Positions 22,952 through 32,170 are shown, counted from the first letter of the stretch. The stretch is 64,000 bases of DNA from Bradyrhizobium sp. AZCC 1693 (GCF_036924745.1 NZ_JAZHSD010000001.1:186001-250000), one strand, 5' to 3'. Numbers and translations: made by a program. The notes: generated by a model from the sequence alone, not told the origin.

Positions 22952-24523
22952 ATGGCCGAACTCAAGAGCTACCGTTTTGGCCCGTTCCTGGTCGACCGCC
23001 GATCGGCATGCCTGCGCCGCGAGGGCGTCATCGTGCCGCTGCGGCCGAAGTCCTTCGATGTGCTGGTGTATCTCGCGCAGCATCCCGGCCGGCTCGTTCC
23101 GAAGGCAGAACTGATCGACAACGTCTGGCAAAACCTGAACGTTACGCCGAATTCGTTGGTTCAGTGCATCAAGGAGGTCCGGCAAGCGCTGCAAGACGAT
23201 GGCCAAGCGATCATCGAAACGGTTTCCAAGCGCGGTTATCTGTTTGCTTTGCCGGTAGTCGACGGCGACGACGAACGCTCTTTGATCGCAATCGCCGCGA
23301 CAACGGACGCCGATGAACACCGTGCGCTGCCGTTGCCCGATCGTCCCTCCATTGCGGTGCTGCCGTTTGACAATATGAGCGGCGATCCGGACCAGGACTA
23401 CTTCGCTGACGGCATCTCCGAGGACCTGATCACCGGTCTCTCCCGCATCCGGTGGCTGTTCGTCATCGCGCGCAACTCGACCTTTGTCTACAAGGGCCGC
23501 GCCGTCGATGTCAGGCAAGTCGCAGGCAAGCTCGGCGTTCGCTATGTGCTCGAAGGCAGTGTGCGCCGGGCCGGCCGGCGCCTACGCGTCAGCGCGCAGT
23601 TGATCGACGCGGTAACCGGTGGCCATCATTGGGCGGAGCAATACGACCGCGAACTCGGCGACATCTTTGCAATCCAGGATGAGATCACGAGCAGCGTGGT
23701 CGCTTCGATCCAGCCGCGCCTGCTGGCGGCGGAGGGCGTTCGCGCATTTTCGCGCTCGTCGGATGATCTCGGCGCCTGGGAGCTGGTGGCGCGCGCGCAA
23801 ACCCATGTCTGGCGGCTCAATCGATCTGATCATGAAGCTGCGATCGAGGCACTCCATCGCGCCGTCGACGCCTATCCGGATTACGCGCCGGCCCGGAGCC
23901 TGCTCGGGTTTTGCCTGGTGTTTTCAGCGCATAATGGCTGGATCGATCGCGACCAAGGCTTGCTTGCGGCGCGTCCACACATCGTTCGGGCGATTGCGCT
24001 GGACGACTGCGATCCGTGGGCACAGATCGCGCTCGGCTATTGGTCGATGATGGAACGGCGTACCGAAGAGTCGATCGCGGCGTTCCGGCGCGCTGTCAGC
24101 CTCAATCCGAGCTTCGCGGCCGCGCATTGCTATCTCAGCCATGGGCTGGCGTTCTCCGGGCGATGCGACGAAGCCATCGCGCATGGCAACGAGGCGATCC
24201 GGCTCAGCCCGCTTGATCCCGACACCGCGATGTTCCTCGGCGGCATTACCGTCGCGCACTATCTGGCCGGCCGATACGCAGACGCCTTCCGAACTTCGGA
24301 AGAGTTGCTGCGATTGCGCCCGGGCTTTCACGGTGCCCAGCGGCTTCGTTGTGCGAGTCTGGCCCAGATGGGAAGAGTGGAGGAGGCCAGACATTCTCTC
24401 GCCGCGGTACGGCTCGAGCAGCCTCAACTCTCGATCGACTGGATCAAATCGAGCGTCCCCTATCAGACGCCGGAACTGATGGAGTATTTCCTGACGGGAA
24501 TGCGCAAGGCCGGGCTGACATGA
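22952..24523 (+). CDS. winged-helix (OmpR/CadC-type) regulator with TolB-like and TPR domains
   Basis: About 523 residues, or up to 542 if a GTG/ATG at 22895-22898 is used; neither start has a clear ribosome site. Residues ~1-95 are an OmpR-type DNA-binding winged helix (SYRFGPFLVDRRSACLRREG, VPLRPKSFDVLVYLAQHPG, ETVSKRGYLF). A TolB-N/adenylate-cyclase-associated domain follows (PSIAVLPFDNMSGDPDQDYF, ADGISEDLITGLSRI), then several TPR repeats. Unlike CadC it has no membrane helix between the domains, so it should be cytosolic. Divergence from the haloperoxidase-like gene suggests control of it. Confidence 0.85.
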   Translation: MAELKSYRFGPFLVDRRSACLRREGVIVPLRPKSFDVLVYLAQHPGRLVPKAELIDNVWQNLNVTPNSLVQCIKEVRQALQDDGQAIIETVSKRGYLFALPVVDGDDERSLIAIAATTDADEHRALPLPDRPSIAVLPFDNMSGDPDQDYFADGISEDLITGLSRIRWLFVIARNSTFVYKGRAVDVRQVAGKLGVRYVLEGSVRRAGRRLRVSAQLIDAVTGGHHWAEQYDRELGDIFAIQDEITSSVVASIQPRLLAAEGVRAFSRSSDDLGAWELVARAQTHVWRLNRSDHEAAIEALHRAVDAYPDYAPARSLLGFCLVFSAHNGWIDRDQGLLAARPHIVRAIALDDCDPWAQIALGYWSMMERRTEESIAAFRRAVSLNPSFAAAHCYLSHGLAFSGRCDEAIAHGNEAIRLSPLDPDTAMFLGGITVAHYLAGRYADAFRTSEELLRLRPGFHGAQRLRCASLAQMGRVEEARHSLAAVRLEQPQLSIDWIKSSVPYQTPELMEYFLTGMRKAGLT

Positions 24524-24579
24524 GATTGAGCCAGGAGGGCAAGGCCGTTCAGGTTCGTATATTGAAAGACTTGTGTTTT

Positions 24580-24836
24580 TTCCTCCGTGCCCGACGGGCA
24601 AATCACCCCAAACTGGTCCAGCCCCCTTTGCAAAAATATTCCGCTTAACGTGTCGGGAAAATCAGTCGCATAACGCCGCCCGTCTCACGGCGGATGAGGG
24701 GCGTTGGCCATCGTCACGAACGTGCGGTGAGATGCGATGGACGCAAATGGCGCGATAGACGTGCGCGCCTCACGCGTACGGCGAAGTCGTGTGGTCCTGA
24801 CGCCGCGGTGCCGGCGTCAAGTTGTGCAGATCAAGA
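24580..24836 (+). repeat. degenerate piece of a long dispersed Bradyrhizobium repeat
   Basis: The gene-free gap between the regulator and the TetR gene reads GTGCCCGACGGGCAAATCAC ... AAAAATATTCCG ... GAGGGGCG ... CGTCACGAA ... GAAGTCGTGTGGTCCTGACG ... GGCGTCAAGTTGTGCAGAT. I recall this order of phrases from a repeat common in Bradyrhizobium genomes. It has no usable reading frame and is probably remnant DNA. Recognition is from memory and unverified. Confidence 0.45.
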
Positions 24837-24854
24837 TGAAAACAAGAACTCAGC

Positions 24855-25547
24855 TCAGAGATCCTGCCGGGTCAGCCTGCCATGTGGCACCGCCGATCGG
24901 ACCGGCGCTTTCTTCGCCGGCGTCTCGCCACCCGTCAGCGCCATCACCGAGACCGAGACCACGCGATCGACGATGGCATCCACGTCGTTGAGGTCGCATT
25001 GGCCTTCCGACAATTTCGTCAGCCGCTCTTTTTCCCGGATGGTGTGATGCGACATCGCCAGCGCGAAGTGCAGGCCCCAGTAGAGATCGGCGTCGTCGCG
25101 GCCGGGCATCGCGCGGCGCATCGCGGCGATGAACTTCCGCAAATGATCGACCTCGCGGTTTTTGATGCGGCGGATCGGTGGCACCGATTCAATGGACGCG
25201 CGGATCATGAAGCGCGCCGCCGTCGAGCCTTCGCGGTCGGGGCCGAGGCAGCCGCGCAGGGTAGGGCCCACCAGCGCATGCAGGATGACCTCGATCGGGG
25301 CGCGGCCGCCGCCTTTTTCCTCCGCAAGCTTCAATTCGTTGAGCCGCTCGCGGTTGGTGGCGAGGCTGCGGGTGACGAACAGTTCCGCGATCAACTCGTC
25401 CTTGGAGCCGAAATGATAATTCACCGCGGCGAGGTTGACGTTCGCTTCGGCGACGATGTCGCGCAGTGTCACATCGCCGAAGCCGCGATCGGCGTAAAGC
25501 CGTTCGGCGGCGGCAAGGATGGCAGATCGGGTCCGATCGCTCGACAT
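24855..25547 (-). CDS. TetR-family transcriptional regulator
   Basis: A 230-residue TetR protein. The N-terminal helix-turn-helix is clear (AERLYADRGFGDVTLRDIVA, EANVNLAAVNYHFGSKDELI), followed by a long helical ligand domain. GGGGGCC precedes the ATG at 25547; a TTG at 25574 is an unlikely alternative. It is divergent from the acyl-CoA dehydrogenase/kinase genes, the usual place for a fatty-acyl-CoA-responsive repressor of such a locus. Confidence 0.9.
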   Translation of the reverse strand: MSSDRTRSAILAAAERLYADRGFGDVTLRDIVAEANVNLAAVNYHFGSKDELIAELFVTRSLATNRERLNELKLAEEKGGGRAPIEVILHALVGPTLRGCLGPDREGSTAARFMIRASIESVPPIRRIKNREVDHLRKFIAAMRRAMPGRDDADLYWGLHFALAMSHHTIREKERLTKLSEGQCDLNDVDAIVDRVVSVSVMALTGGETPAKKAPVRSAVPHGRLTRQDL

Positions 25548-25577
25548 ATCTGGCCCCCGTTTGGGGAGTTGCAATTA

Positions 25578-25602
25578 AAACAGTTGTATGAAACTATCGT
25601 TT
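25578..25602. promoter_or_regulatory. imperfect dyad, candidate TetR operator
   Basis: AAACAGTTGTATGAAACTAT followed by CGTTT gives AAAC...GTTT arms and partly symmetric inner bases (about 8 of 12 half-site matches). It lies about 30 bases upstream of the TetR start in an AT-rich pocket. Confidence 0.35.
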
Positions 25603-25758
25603 GAAGAGCTGGAAAAGTCAATCCACGTTTGCGAGCGTGTCGCATTTCCGGCCGGTTCCGGACTGTCACCGTCATCCGCAAAATGCCTTGCGGGCCCCAA
25701 GCGGTGGGCAGACAGTGCGGCCTAACAATTTCAGAAGCCAAGAGCCGAGGAGCGTCCC

Positions 25759-26991
25759 ATGAACTTCGATATGTCCGAAAAGCAAAAGGAATGGCTGAAC
25801 CGCGTGCAGGCATTCATGAAGACGCATGTCCGTCCCGCGGTGCCGATCTACGAGAAGCAGGATGCGGAGGGCCCGCGCTGGAAGGTGATCCCGATCCTCG
25901 AGGAACTGAAGAAGAAGGCGAAGGCCGAAGGCCTCTGGAACATGTTCATGCCGCCCAACGCGCATGAGGACGACGAATTCCGCGGCGCGGGATTGACCAA
26001 CCTCGAATACGCGCTGCTGTCGGAAGAGATGGGCCACATCTCCTGGGCCTCGGAGGTGTTCAACTGCTCCGCTCCCGATACCGGCAACATGGAAGTGTTC
26101 ATCCGCTACGGCACCAAGGAGCAGAAGCGGAAGTGGCTGCGGCCGCTGATGGACGGCGAGATCCGCTCTGCCTTCCTGATGACCGAGCCCGCGGTGGCTT
26201 CATCGGACGCCACCAACATCGAAACGCGCATTGAAAAGGATGGCGATCACTACGTCATCAACGGCCGCAAATGGTGGTCGTCGGGCGTCGGCGATCCCCG
26301 CTGCAAGATCGCGATCCTGATGGGCAAGACCGATCCGAAGGCGGCCAAGCACCAGCAGCAGTCGCAGATCCTGGTGCCGCTCGACACCCCCGGCATCAAG
26401 GTCGAGAAGATGCTGCCGGTGTTCGGCTTTGACGATGCGCCGCACGGTCACGCCCAGGTGTTGCTGCAAAACGTTCGCGTGCCGAAGGAAAACATCCTGC
26501 TCGGCGAAGGCCGCGGCTTCGAGATCGCGCAGGGCCGTCTCGGTCCGGGCCGTATCCATCATTGCATGCGCACCATCGGCAAGGCCGAGGAGGCGCTGGA
26601 GAAGATGGTGAAGCGGCTGGCCTCGCGCACCGCGTTCGGCAAGAAGATCATCGAGCACTCGGTGTGGGAACAGCGCATTGGCGAAGCGCGCGCCGATATC
26701 GAGATGAATCGTCTGCTGTGCCTCAAGGCCGCCGACATGATGGACAAGGTCGGCAACAAGACCGCGCAGGCCGAGATCGCGATGATCAAGGTCACAGCCC
26801 CGAATATGGCGCTGAAGATCATCGACAATGCCATCCAGGCCTATGGCGGCGGCGGTGTCTCCGACGAGGCGGGCCTGGCGCGGGATTATGCGCACATCCG
26901 TACGCTCCGCCTGGCTGATGGTCCGGACGAGGTGCACAATCGCGCCATTGCCAGACTTGAACTTCGGAAGTATGCAAACGCTACTAACTAA
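25759..26991 (+). CDS. acyl-CoA dehydrogenase (ACAD10/11-like)
   Basis: A 410-residue flavoenzyme of the acyl-CoA dehydrogenase family: N-terminal helical part ([20 protein letters not shown]), middle domain with [18 protein letters not shown] and [10 protein letters not shown], and a C-terminal domain with [17 protein letters not shown] and the late [18 protein letters not shown] loop. A predicted APH-type kinase gene follows 56 bases later, the same pairing fused in eukaryotic ACAD10/ACAD11 and split in the bacterial levulinate (lva) pathway. There the two remove the hydroxyl of a 4-hydroxyacyl-CoA through a phosphorylated intermediate. Confidence 0.92.
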   Translation: MNFDMSEKQKEWLNRVQAFMKTHVRPAVPIYEKQDAEGPRWKVIPILEELKKKAKAEGLWNMFMPPNAHEDDEFRGAGLTNLEYALLSEEMGHISWASEVFNCSAPDTGNMEVFIRYGTKEQKRKWLRPLMDGEIRSAFLMTEPAVASSDATNIETRIEKDGDHYVINGRKWWSSGVGDPRCKIAILMGKTDPKAAKHQQQSQILVPLDTPGIKVEKMLPVFGFDDAPHGHAQVLLQNVRVPKENILLGEGRGFEIAQGRLGPGRIHHCMRTIGKAEEALEKMVKRLASRTAFGKKIIEHSVWEQRIGEARADIEMNRLLCLKAADMMDKVGNKTAQAEIAMIKVTAPNMALKIIDNAIQAYGGGGVSDEAGLARDYAHIRTLRLADGPDEVHNRAIARLELRKYANATN

Positions 26992-27047
26992 CGGGAACGC
27001 TCTGATGGCGCTCCCCAACGTCTAAGAAGAATTGAGGGAGCGTCATC

Positions 27048-28106
27048 GTGGCGGACGGCGTCAGGAAAGACGAAGAGTTTTCGGGCACCAAGGAAGTCGA
27101 GGAGCGCCATCGCATTGATGAAGCGAGCCTCGAGCGCTGGATGCGCGAGCATGTCGAAGGCTATCAGGGGCCGCTGACCGTCCTGCAGTTCAAGGGCGGC
27201 CAGTCGAACCCCACCTACAAGCTCGAGACGCCGGCTCGCTCCTACGTGATGCGCCGAAAACCGTTCGGTAAATTGCTGCCATCGGCGCATGCGGTCGACC
27301 GCGAGTTCCGCGTCATCGCAGCGCTCGGCAAACAGGGCTTTCCGGTGGCGAAGGCCTACGCGCTGTGCACCGACGACGCCGTGATCGGCGCGGCCTTCTA
27401 CATCATGTCGATGGAAGAGGGCCGGGTGTTCTGGGACCCGACGCTGCCGAGCCAGACGCCGGACGACAGGCGCAAGATCTTCACCAGCAAGATCGAGACG
27501 CTGGCCAAGCTCCACGTTTTCAATCCGGAGGCGATCGGCCTCGGCGATTTCGGCAAGCCCGGCAATTATTTCGCGCGCCAGATCGATCGCTGGACGAAGC
27601 AGTACCGCGCCTCCGAGACGCAGCACATTCCGGAATTCGAGAAGGTGGCCGAATGGCTGCCGCGAACCGTGCCTGAGCAGAAGCGCGTTTCGATCGTCCA
27701 CGGCGACTACCGCCTCGACAACATGATTTTCCATGCGACGGAACCGCGCGTGCAGGCGGTGCTGGACTGGGAGTTGTCGACGCTCGGCGATCCCATGGCC
27801 GACTTCACCTATCTGTTGATGCAGTGGACCATGCCGGGTCTGGCCAATGCCGACCTCAAGGCGCTCAACATTCCGAGCGTGGAAGAGGCCGCGCAGATCT
27901 ACTGCGACGTCACCGGCACGGAAGTGCCCGACCTCAACTGGTACTTCGCCTACAACATGTTCCGCCTTGCGGGCATTACACAGGGTATCGCCGGCCGTAT
28001 TCGCGACGGCACCGCCGCCAACGCCAAGGCGCTGGAGTCGGCGGCGCGCACCGTGCCGCTGTCGAAATCTTCCTGGGAATACGCTCAGAAGGCCGGCGCG
28101 ACCTAA
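27048..28106 (+). CDS. APH-family kinase, probable 4-hydroxyacyl-CoA kinase (LvaA/ACAD10-like)
   Basis: A 352-residue aminoglycoside-phosphotransferase-fold kinase: nucleotide lobe with KGGQSNPTYKLE and YVMRRKPFGKLLPSAHAVDR, catalytic loop IVHGDYRLDNMIF near residue 218, and metal-binding AVLDWELSTLGDP near 239. The HAVDREFRV segment is typical of the ACAD10/11-linked branch rather than drug-resistance kinases. GTG start with GAGGGAG upstream. Substrate assignment rests on family and on the adjacent acyl-CoA dehydrogenase gene. Confidence 0.87.
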   Translation: MADGVRKDEEFSGTKEVEERHRIDEASLERWMREHVEGYQGPLTVLQFKGGQSNPTYKLETPARSYVMRRKPFGKLLPSAHAVDREFRVIAALGKQGFPVAKAYALCTDDAVIGAAFYIMSMEEGRVFWDPTLPSQTPDDRRKIFTSKIETLAKLHVFNPEAIGLGDFGKPGNYFARQIDRWTKQYRASETQHIPEFEKVAEWLPRTVPEQKRVSIVHGDYRLDNMIFHATEPRVQAVLDWELSTLGDPMADFTYLLMQWTMPGLANADLKALNIPSVEEAAQIYCDVTGTEVPDLNWYFAYNMFRLAGITQGIAGRIRDGTAANAKALESAARTVPLSKSSWEYAQKAGAT

Positions 28107-28128
28107 GCTGCGCCGTTAGTTCAGCCGT

Positions 28129-29088
28129 TTGGTTTCCTTGGCACTCTCACCGAACATTCGCGGCAGCCTGCTCATGGCGGTGTCCATGGCGGCGTTCACT
28201 GTGGTTGACACCATCACCAAGGCGGTGTCGTCAGAGATGAACATCGGCCAGGTGATGCTGGTGCGCGGGCTGTTTGCGGTTCTGCTGGTCGCGGCGTTCG
28301 CGCACCAACAGGGCGCGCTGCGGCCGCTGCACACGCTGATGCTGAGGCCAGTGGCGCTCAGGGTGCTGGGCGAGATCGGCGGCACGATCTCGTTCATGAC
28401 GGCGCTGGTGCATCTGCCGCTTGCCAACACCTCGGCGATCTTGCAGGCGCTGCCGCTGGCGATCACGCTCGGCGCTGCCGTGATCCTCCGCGAGCCGGTC
28501 GGCTGGCGGCGCTGGTCGGCGATCGTGGCGGGCTTGATCGGCGTGCTCATCATCGTGCGGCCGGGGCTGGCTGGGTTCAACCAGTTCGCGCTGCTCGCGC
28601 TGGTGTCGGTCGCCTTTTGCGCGCTGCGTGACCTCGCGACCCGGCGCATTCCCGCAAAGATTCCGTCGCTGTTCATCACACTGCTGACGACTGTGACGGT
28701 GACGGCGGCCGGCGGCGCTATCCTCGTTCCGCTCGGCGGATGGACACCGCCATCCGCGAGTGCCCTTGGCCTGCAGGCGCTGGCCGCGGTGCTGCTGCTG
28801 ATCGGCTATCAATGCATCATCTCGGCGCTGCGCTCCGGCGACATTTCGGCGGTGGCGCCGTTCCGCTATTCCGCGCTGCTATGGGCGATGCTGCTCGGCT
28901 ATCTCGTGTTCGGCGACGTGCCTGATGCGATGATGGTGTTGGGGGCATCCATCATCGTGCTGTCCGGCCTCTACGCCTTCTACCGCGAGCGCATCCGTCC
29001 CCTCACCGCACGCTGGCAGCGGAATCATCCGGCTTGCCGCCCGACGGGTTGTGACCAGCGTCGCGGGAGCCCATATCTCCGAAGCTGA
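28129..29088 (+). CDS. EamA/DMT-superfamily membrane transporter
   Basis: About 319 residues with ten predicted membrane helices in two EamA repeats (for example VMLVRGLFAVLLVAAFA and LGASIIVLSGLYAFYRERI). There is no ATG; TTG at 28129 or 28138 must be used and neither has a clear ribosome site. DMT exporters move small metabolites, often amino acids or drugs; no substrate is indicated. It begins 22 bases after the kinase gene, so it is probably co-transcribed. Confidence 0.85.
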   Translation: MVSLALSPNIRGSLLMAVSMAAFTVVDTITKAVSSEMNIGQVMLVRGLFAVLLVAAFAHQQGALRPLHTLMLRPVALRVLGEIGGTISFMTALVHLPLANTSAILQALPLAITLGAAVILREPVGWRRWSAIVAGLIGVLIIVRPGLAGFNQFALLALVSVAFCALRDLATRRIPAKIPSLFITLLTTVTVTAAGGAILVPLGGWTPPSASALGLQALAAVLLLIGYQCIISALRSGDISAVAPFRYSALLWAMLLGYLVFGDVPDAMMVLGASIIVLSGLYAFYRERIRPLTARWQRNHPACRPTGCDQRRGSPYLRS

Positions 29089-29100
29089 TTGGAGATGGTC

Positions 29101-29457
29101 ATGATCCAGCAACTGCGCATCTACGAAATATTCGAAAACAACAAGGCTGCGTTCCACGCCCGCTTTCGCGATCACGCCGCGCGCATCATGAAAACCAGAT
29201 ACGGTTTCCGGATCGTCGCGATGTGGGAAACCAAATTCGACGACAGGACCGAGTTTGCCTATCTGCTGGAATGGCCCGACGAGGCAACCAAGACCGCCAC
29301 GTGGTCGGCTTTCATGGCCGATACCGAGTGGTCCGAGATCAAGCGCGTGACGCATGCGGAGCATGGCTTGATGGTGGGCCAGATCGAAGACCGTTTGCTT
29401 GTGCCGACGGACTATTCGCCAGCGAAACGCAGGAGCCTTCTTGCGGCATCAGCGTAG
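29101..29457 (+). CDS. NIPSNAP-family protein
   Basis: A 118-residue ferredoxin-like alpha-beta-barrel protein with the NIPSNAP pattern: LRIYEIFENNKAAFHARFRD, a central VAMWETKFDDRTEFAYLLEW and a C-terminal SEIKRVTHAEHG. GGAGAT lies upstream of the ATG. Members are small stress-responsive dimers of uncertain biochemistry. It follows the transporter gene closely. Confidence 0.83.
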   Translation: MIQQLRIYEIFENNKAAFHARFRDHAARIMKTRYGFRIVAMWETKFDDRTEFAYLLEWPDEATKTATWSAFMADTEWSEIKRVTHAEHGLMVGQIEDRLLVPTDYSPAKRRSLLAASA

Positions 29458-29470
29458 AACATTCTTGCGT

Positions 29471-29520
29471 TCCGGCTCTGCGGAGCAGCGTTACACGCTG
29501 CGCCGCATCCGGGGCGCGAG
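29471..29520. repeat. half copy of an intergenic repeat (related to 32044-32170)
   Basis: CCGGCTCTGCGGAGCAGCGT continuing to CCGGGGCGCGAG resembles one arm of the long palindrome at 32044-32170. It separates the convergent NIPSNAP and SDR genes. Confidence 0.55.
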
Positions 29521-29527
29521 ATCGTCG

Positions 29528-30311
29528 CTAAATCGGCTTGCCGGTGTAAGGCATCGACGCGGTGAGGCCGCCGTCGACCGGGATCGCCTGACCGTTGACG
29601 TAGGAGGCGTCGTCGCTGGCGAGGAACAATCCCATCGCCGCGAGCTCGTGCGGCTGGCCGGGGCGCTTCAGGGGATTGAGCTGGCCGATCTTGTCCTGGG
29701 TACCCCGCTCCTTGGCGCGGTCGAACACCGGCTTGGTCATGCCGGTTTCGATCAGGCCCGGGCATACCGCGTTGATGCGCACGCCGGTGCCGGACAGCGA
29801 GTAGGCGGTGGTCTGCACCAGGCTGATGACGCCGGCCTTGCTGGCGCCGTAAGGATGACCGCTGGCGCCGGCCTTGAGGCCCGCAACCGAGGCGGTGCAG
29901 ACGATCGAGCCGGACTTCTGCTTGATCATGTGCGGCATCGAATGCTTGATCGCCAGGAACGGCCCGATCAGGTTGATGCGCAAGACTTCCTGCCAGTGGT
30001 CGACGGTCTGCTCAGCCAGCGGCACCAACCCGCCGCTGACGCCGGCATTGGCCCAGATCGCGTCGAGCCTGCCATATTTCGCGACCGCCTTGTCGATGAA
30101 GGCCTTGACGTCGGCTTCCGAACCCGCATCGGCCATCACGGCCTCGACTGCCGCCGGCATCGCTGACGAGCTTTGCGGTTTCCTTCACGCCCTCGGTGCG
30201 GTCGACGATGACGAGCTTCGCCCCTTCCCTGGAGAACAGCACCGATGCGGCGCGGCCGATGCCGCTGCCAGCACCGGTGATGACGACGGATTTGCCTTCG
30301 AGGCGGCCCAT
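29528..30311 (-). pseudogene. short-chain dehydrogenase/reductase with a frameshift
   Basis: A normal SDR begins at the ATG at 30311 behind AGGGAGAAAC: GRLEGKSVVITGAGSGIGRA (cofactor loop), then LVIVDRTEGVKETAKLVSDA. Near 30160 the frame changes, and the rest (AVEAVMADAGSEADV, NAGVSGG, YGASKAG catalytic Tyr/Lys, NAVCPGLIETGM, PVDGG) continues one frame over. One extra base, or two missing, after the Ala-Gly-Gly codons explains it. Everything else of a ~260-residue SDR is intact, so the lesion is recent or a sequencing error. If real, no cofactor-binding enzyme can be made. Confidence 0.8.
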
Positions 30312-30467
30312 GAGTTTCTCCCTGATAGTTATGCGCGCAGGCGTCTGCCGCCTTGCGGAATTCAAACAAGATTTCAAACGTCCAAGAATCTTTGCCTGCC
30401 AAAGTCACTTGAGACGATGCGTGCTCTGACGTACAGCGACAACGAACAGTATTGAAGGGCTTTGGCG

Positions 30468-31175
30468 ATGTCCAATCCAGACAAACCGCGGGTAGTTGCG
30501 ACGCGATGGTGGTGGGTTCGCCATGCGCCGGTCCGCGAAGATAACGGCTGCATTTACGGGCAGAAGGATCTTGGCTGTGACACCAGCGATCGGGTGGTGT
30601 TCGAAGCGGTCGGAAAAATCCTGCCGCGCAATGCGGTCTGGTATGCGAGCAATCTGAAGCGAACGCACCAGACCGCGGACGCTATCTGGGCCGCCGGCTT
30701 TCCTAAGCCGTCAGATATGCCGCACGTGAATGCATTTGCCGAACAGCATCTCGGTGAGTGGCAAGGCCTGAATCGCGCGGCGTTCCTCGCCAGCCGGCCG
30801 ATCGGCAGCCACTGGCTTACTGAGATCGACGAACCCGCGCCCGGCGGCGAGAGTTTCATGGACCTGTACAATCGCACATGCGGCGCCATCGAGCGCATCA
30901 ACGCCGAGCAGGCGGGCAGGGACGTCATCGTCGTCGCGCATGGCGGCACGATCAGGGCCGCTGTCGGGCTTGCACTCGGTCAGCCAGAGAGAGGTCTCGC
31001 CTTCGATATCGACAATTGTTCGGTGACGCGGCTCGATTATCTCTCAAGCGCGAATTACACCGGCTGGCGGCTGCCGATGGTTAACCAGCAGCCCTGGATC
31101 GCGGACGCTTCGCACAACGCGATGCATCAGCCGGCAGGGCCCGAGGTGAAGCCGCCGGAGACGAAACTCGCTTGA
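30468..31175 (+). CDS. histidine phosphatase (phosphoglycerate-mutase-like)
   Basis: A 235-residue branch-1 histidine phosphatase: the phospho-acceptor motif appears as VRHAPV (R18-H19), the conserved Arg as SNLKRTHQTA, Glu in the EQHLGEWQG region and the second catalytic His in VVAHGGTIRAA. The ATG with AAGGG upstream is preferred over a TTG six bases before. Such enzymes remove phosphate from diverse metabolites. Its place near the kinase/dehydrogenase pair makes a phosphorylated pathway intermediate a possible, unproven substrate. Confidence 0.87.
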   Translation: MSNPDKPRVVATRWWWVRHAPVREDNGCIYGQKDLGCDTSDRVVFEAVGKILPRNAVWYASNLKRTHQTADAIWAAGFPKPSDMPHVNAFAEQHLGEWQGLNRAAFLASRPIGSHWLTEIDEPAPGGESFMDLYNRTCGAIERINAEQAGRDVIVVAHGGTIRAAVGLALGQPERGLAFDIDNCSVTRLDYLSSANYTGWRLPMVNQQPWIADASHNAMHQPAGPEVKPPETKLA

Positions 31176-31264
31176 GCCTCGAGTTGTCGAGGACCGCAAA
31201 CGCTGCTTAGTTCGAATTCAAGACCAAACCGGCATCGCGCTGGATCAACATCGGGGAGAGAGAC

Positions 31265-32032
31265 ATGAGCTTGTTCGATATGACCGGGAAAGTCGCCGTC
31301 ATCACCGGCTCGACGCGCGGCATCGGCCGCGCCATTGCCGAGCGCATGGCCGAACACGGCGCCAAGGTGGTGATCTCCTCGCGCAAGCAGGACGTCTGCG
31401 ATCAGGTCACCAAGGAGATCAACGAAAAATTCGGCAAGGGCACCGCGGTTGCGATCGCGGCGAATATCTCGAGCAAGGAAAACCTGCAGAACCTCGTCGA
31501 CGAATCCAACCGTGCGTTTGGCAAGATCGACGTGCTGGTCTGCAACGCCGCGTCCAATCCCTATTACGGCCCGCTCGCCGGCATTTCCGACGACCAGTTC
31601 CGAAAAATCCTCGACAATAACATCGTCGCCAACAACTGGCTGATCAACATGGTGGTGCCGCAGATGATCGAGCGCAAGGACGGCTCGATCGTTATCGTGT
31701 CCTCGATCGGCGGCCTGAAGGGCTCGACCGTGCTCGGCGCCTACGCGATCTCGAAGGCCGCCGACATGCAGCTCGCGCGCAACCTCGCCTGCGAATACGG
31801 CAAGCATAATATCCGCGTGAACTGCATCGCGCCCGGCCTGATCAAGACCGATTTCGCCAAGGCGCTGTGGGACAATCCCGAGACGCTGAAGGCCTCCACG
31901 GCACGCTCGCCGCTGCTCCGTATCGGCGTGCCCGACGAGATCGCGGGCGCCGCGGTGCTGATGGGATCGAAGGCCGGCGATTTCATGACCGGCCAGACCA
32001 TCGTGATCGACGGTGGGGCTACGATCAGTTAA
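31265..32032 (+). CDS. short-chain dehydrogenase/reductase
   Basis: A 255-residue classical SDR: cofactor loop VITGSTRGIG (residues 12-21), NAA motif VCNAASNP, catalytic Tyr160-x-x-x-Lys164 in GAYAISKA, and VNCIAPGLIKTDFAKA. R37 in SSRKQD is the kind of residue that favours NADP(H). The ATG is preceded by GGGGAGAG. Probably a 3-hydroxyacyl-CoA or hydroxyacid dehydrogenase, given the acyl-CoA context. Confidence 0.9.
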   Translation: MSLFDMTGKVAVITGSTRGIGRAIAERMAEHGAKVVISSRKQDVCDQVTKEINEKFGKGTAVAIAANISSKENLQNLVDESNRAFGKIDVLVCNAASNPYYGPLAGISDDQFRKILDNNIVANNWLINMVVPQMIERKDGSIVIVSSIGGLKGSTVLGAYAISKAADMQLARNLACEYGKHNIRVNCIAPGLIKTDFAKALWDNPETLKASTARSPLLRIGVPDEIAGAAVLMGSKAGDFMTGQTIVIDGGATIS

Positions 32033-32043
32033 TTGCGTGAACT

Positions 32044-32170
32044 CGTGTCCCGGACGCGGTGCAGCGCGAAAGCGCTGCTCCGCAGAGCCGGGACCTGTCG
32101 CATCCCGGCGTACAGCATCGGCCCCGGCTCAGCGACGCATCACTTCGTGCTGGGTCGCGTCCGGGGCACG
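32044..32170. repeat. long imperfect palindrome, Bradyrhizobium-type intergenic repeat
   Basis: CGTGTCCCGGACGCG at the left end pairs with CGCGTCCGGGGCACG at the right end (14 of 15), with further internal complementarity (GCAGCGCGAAAGCGCTGC). It occupies the gap between two convergent genes and probably acts as a bidirectional terminator. A half copy is at 29471-29520. Confidence 0.7.

Noticed and set aside
22802-23518. N-terminal extension of the haloperoxidase-like frame (to 23518)
   Set aside because: It runs antisense through the regulator gene, and the good ribosome site and signal peptide start at 22801.
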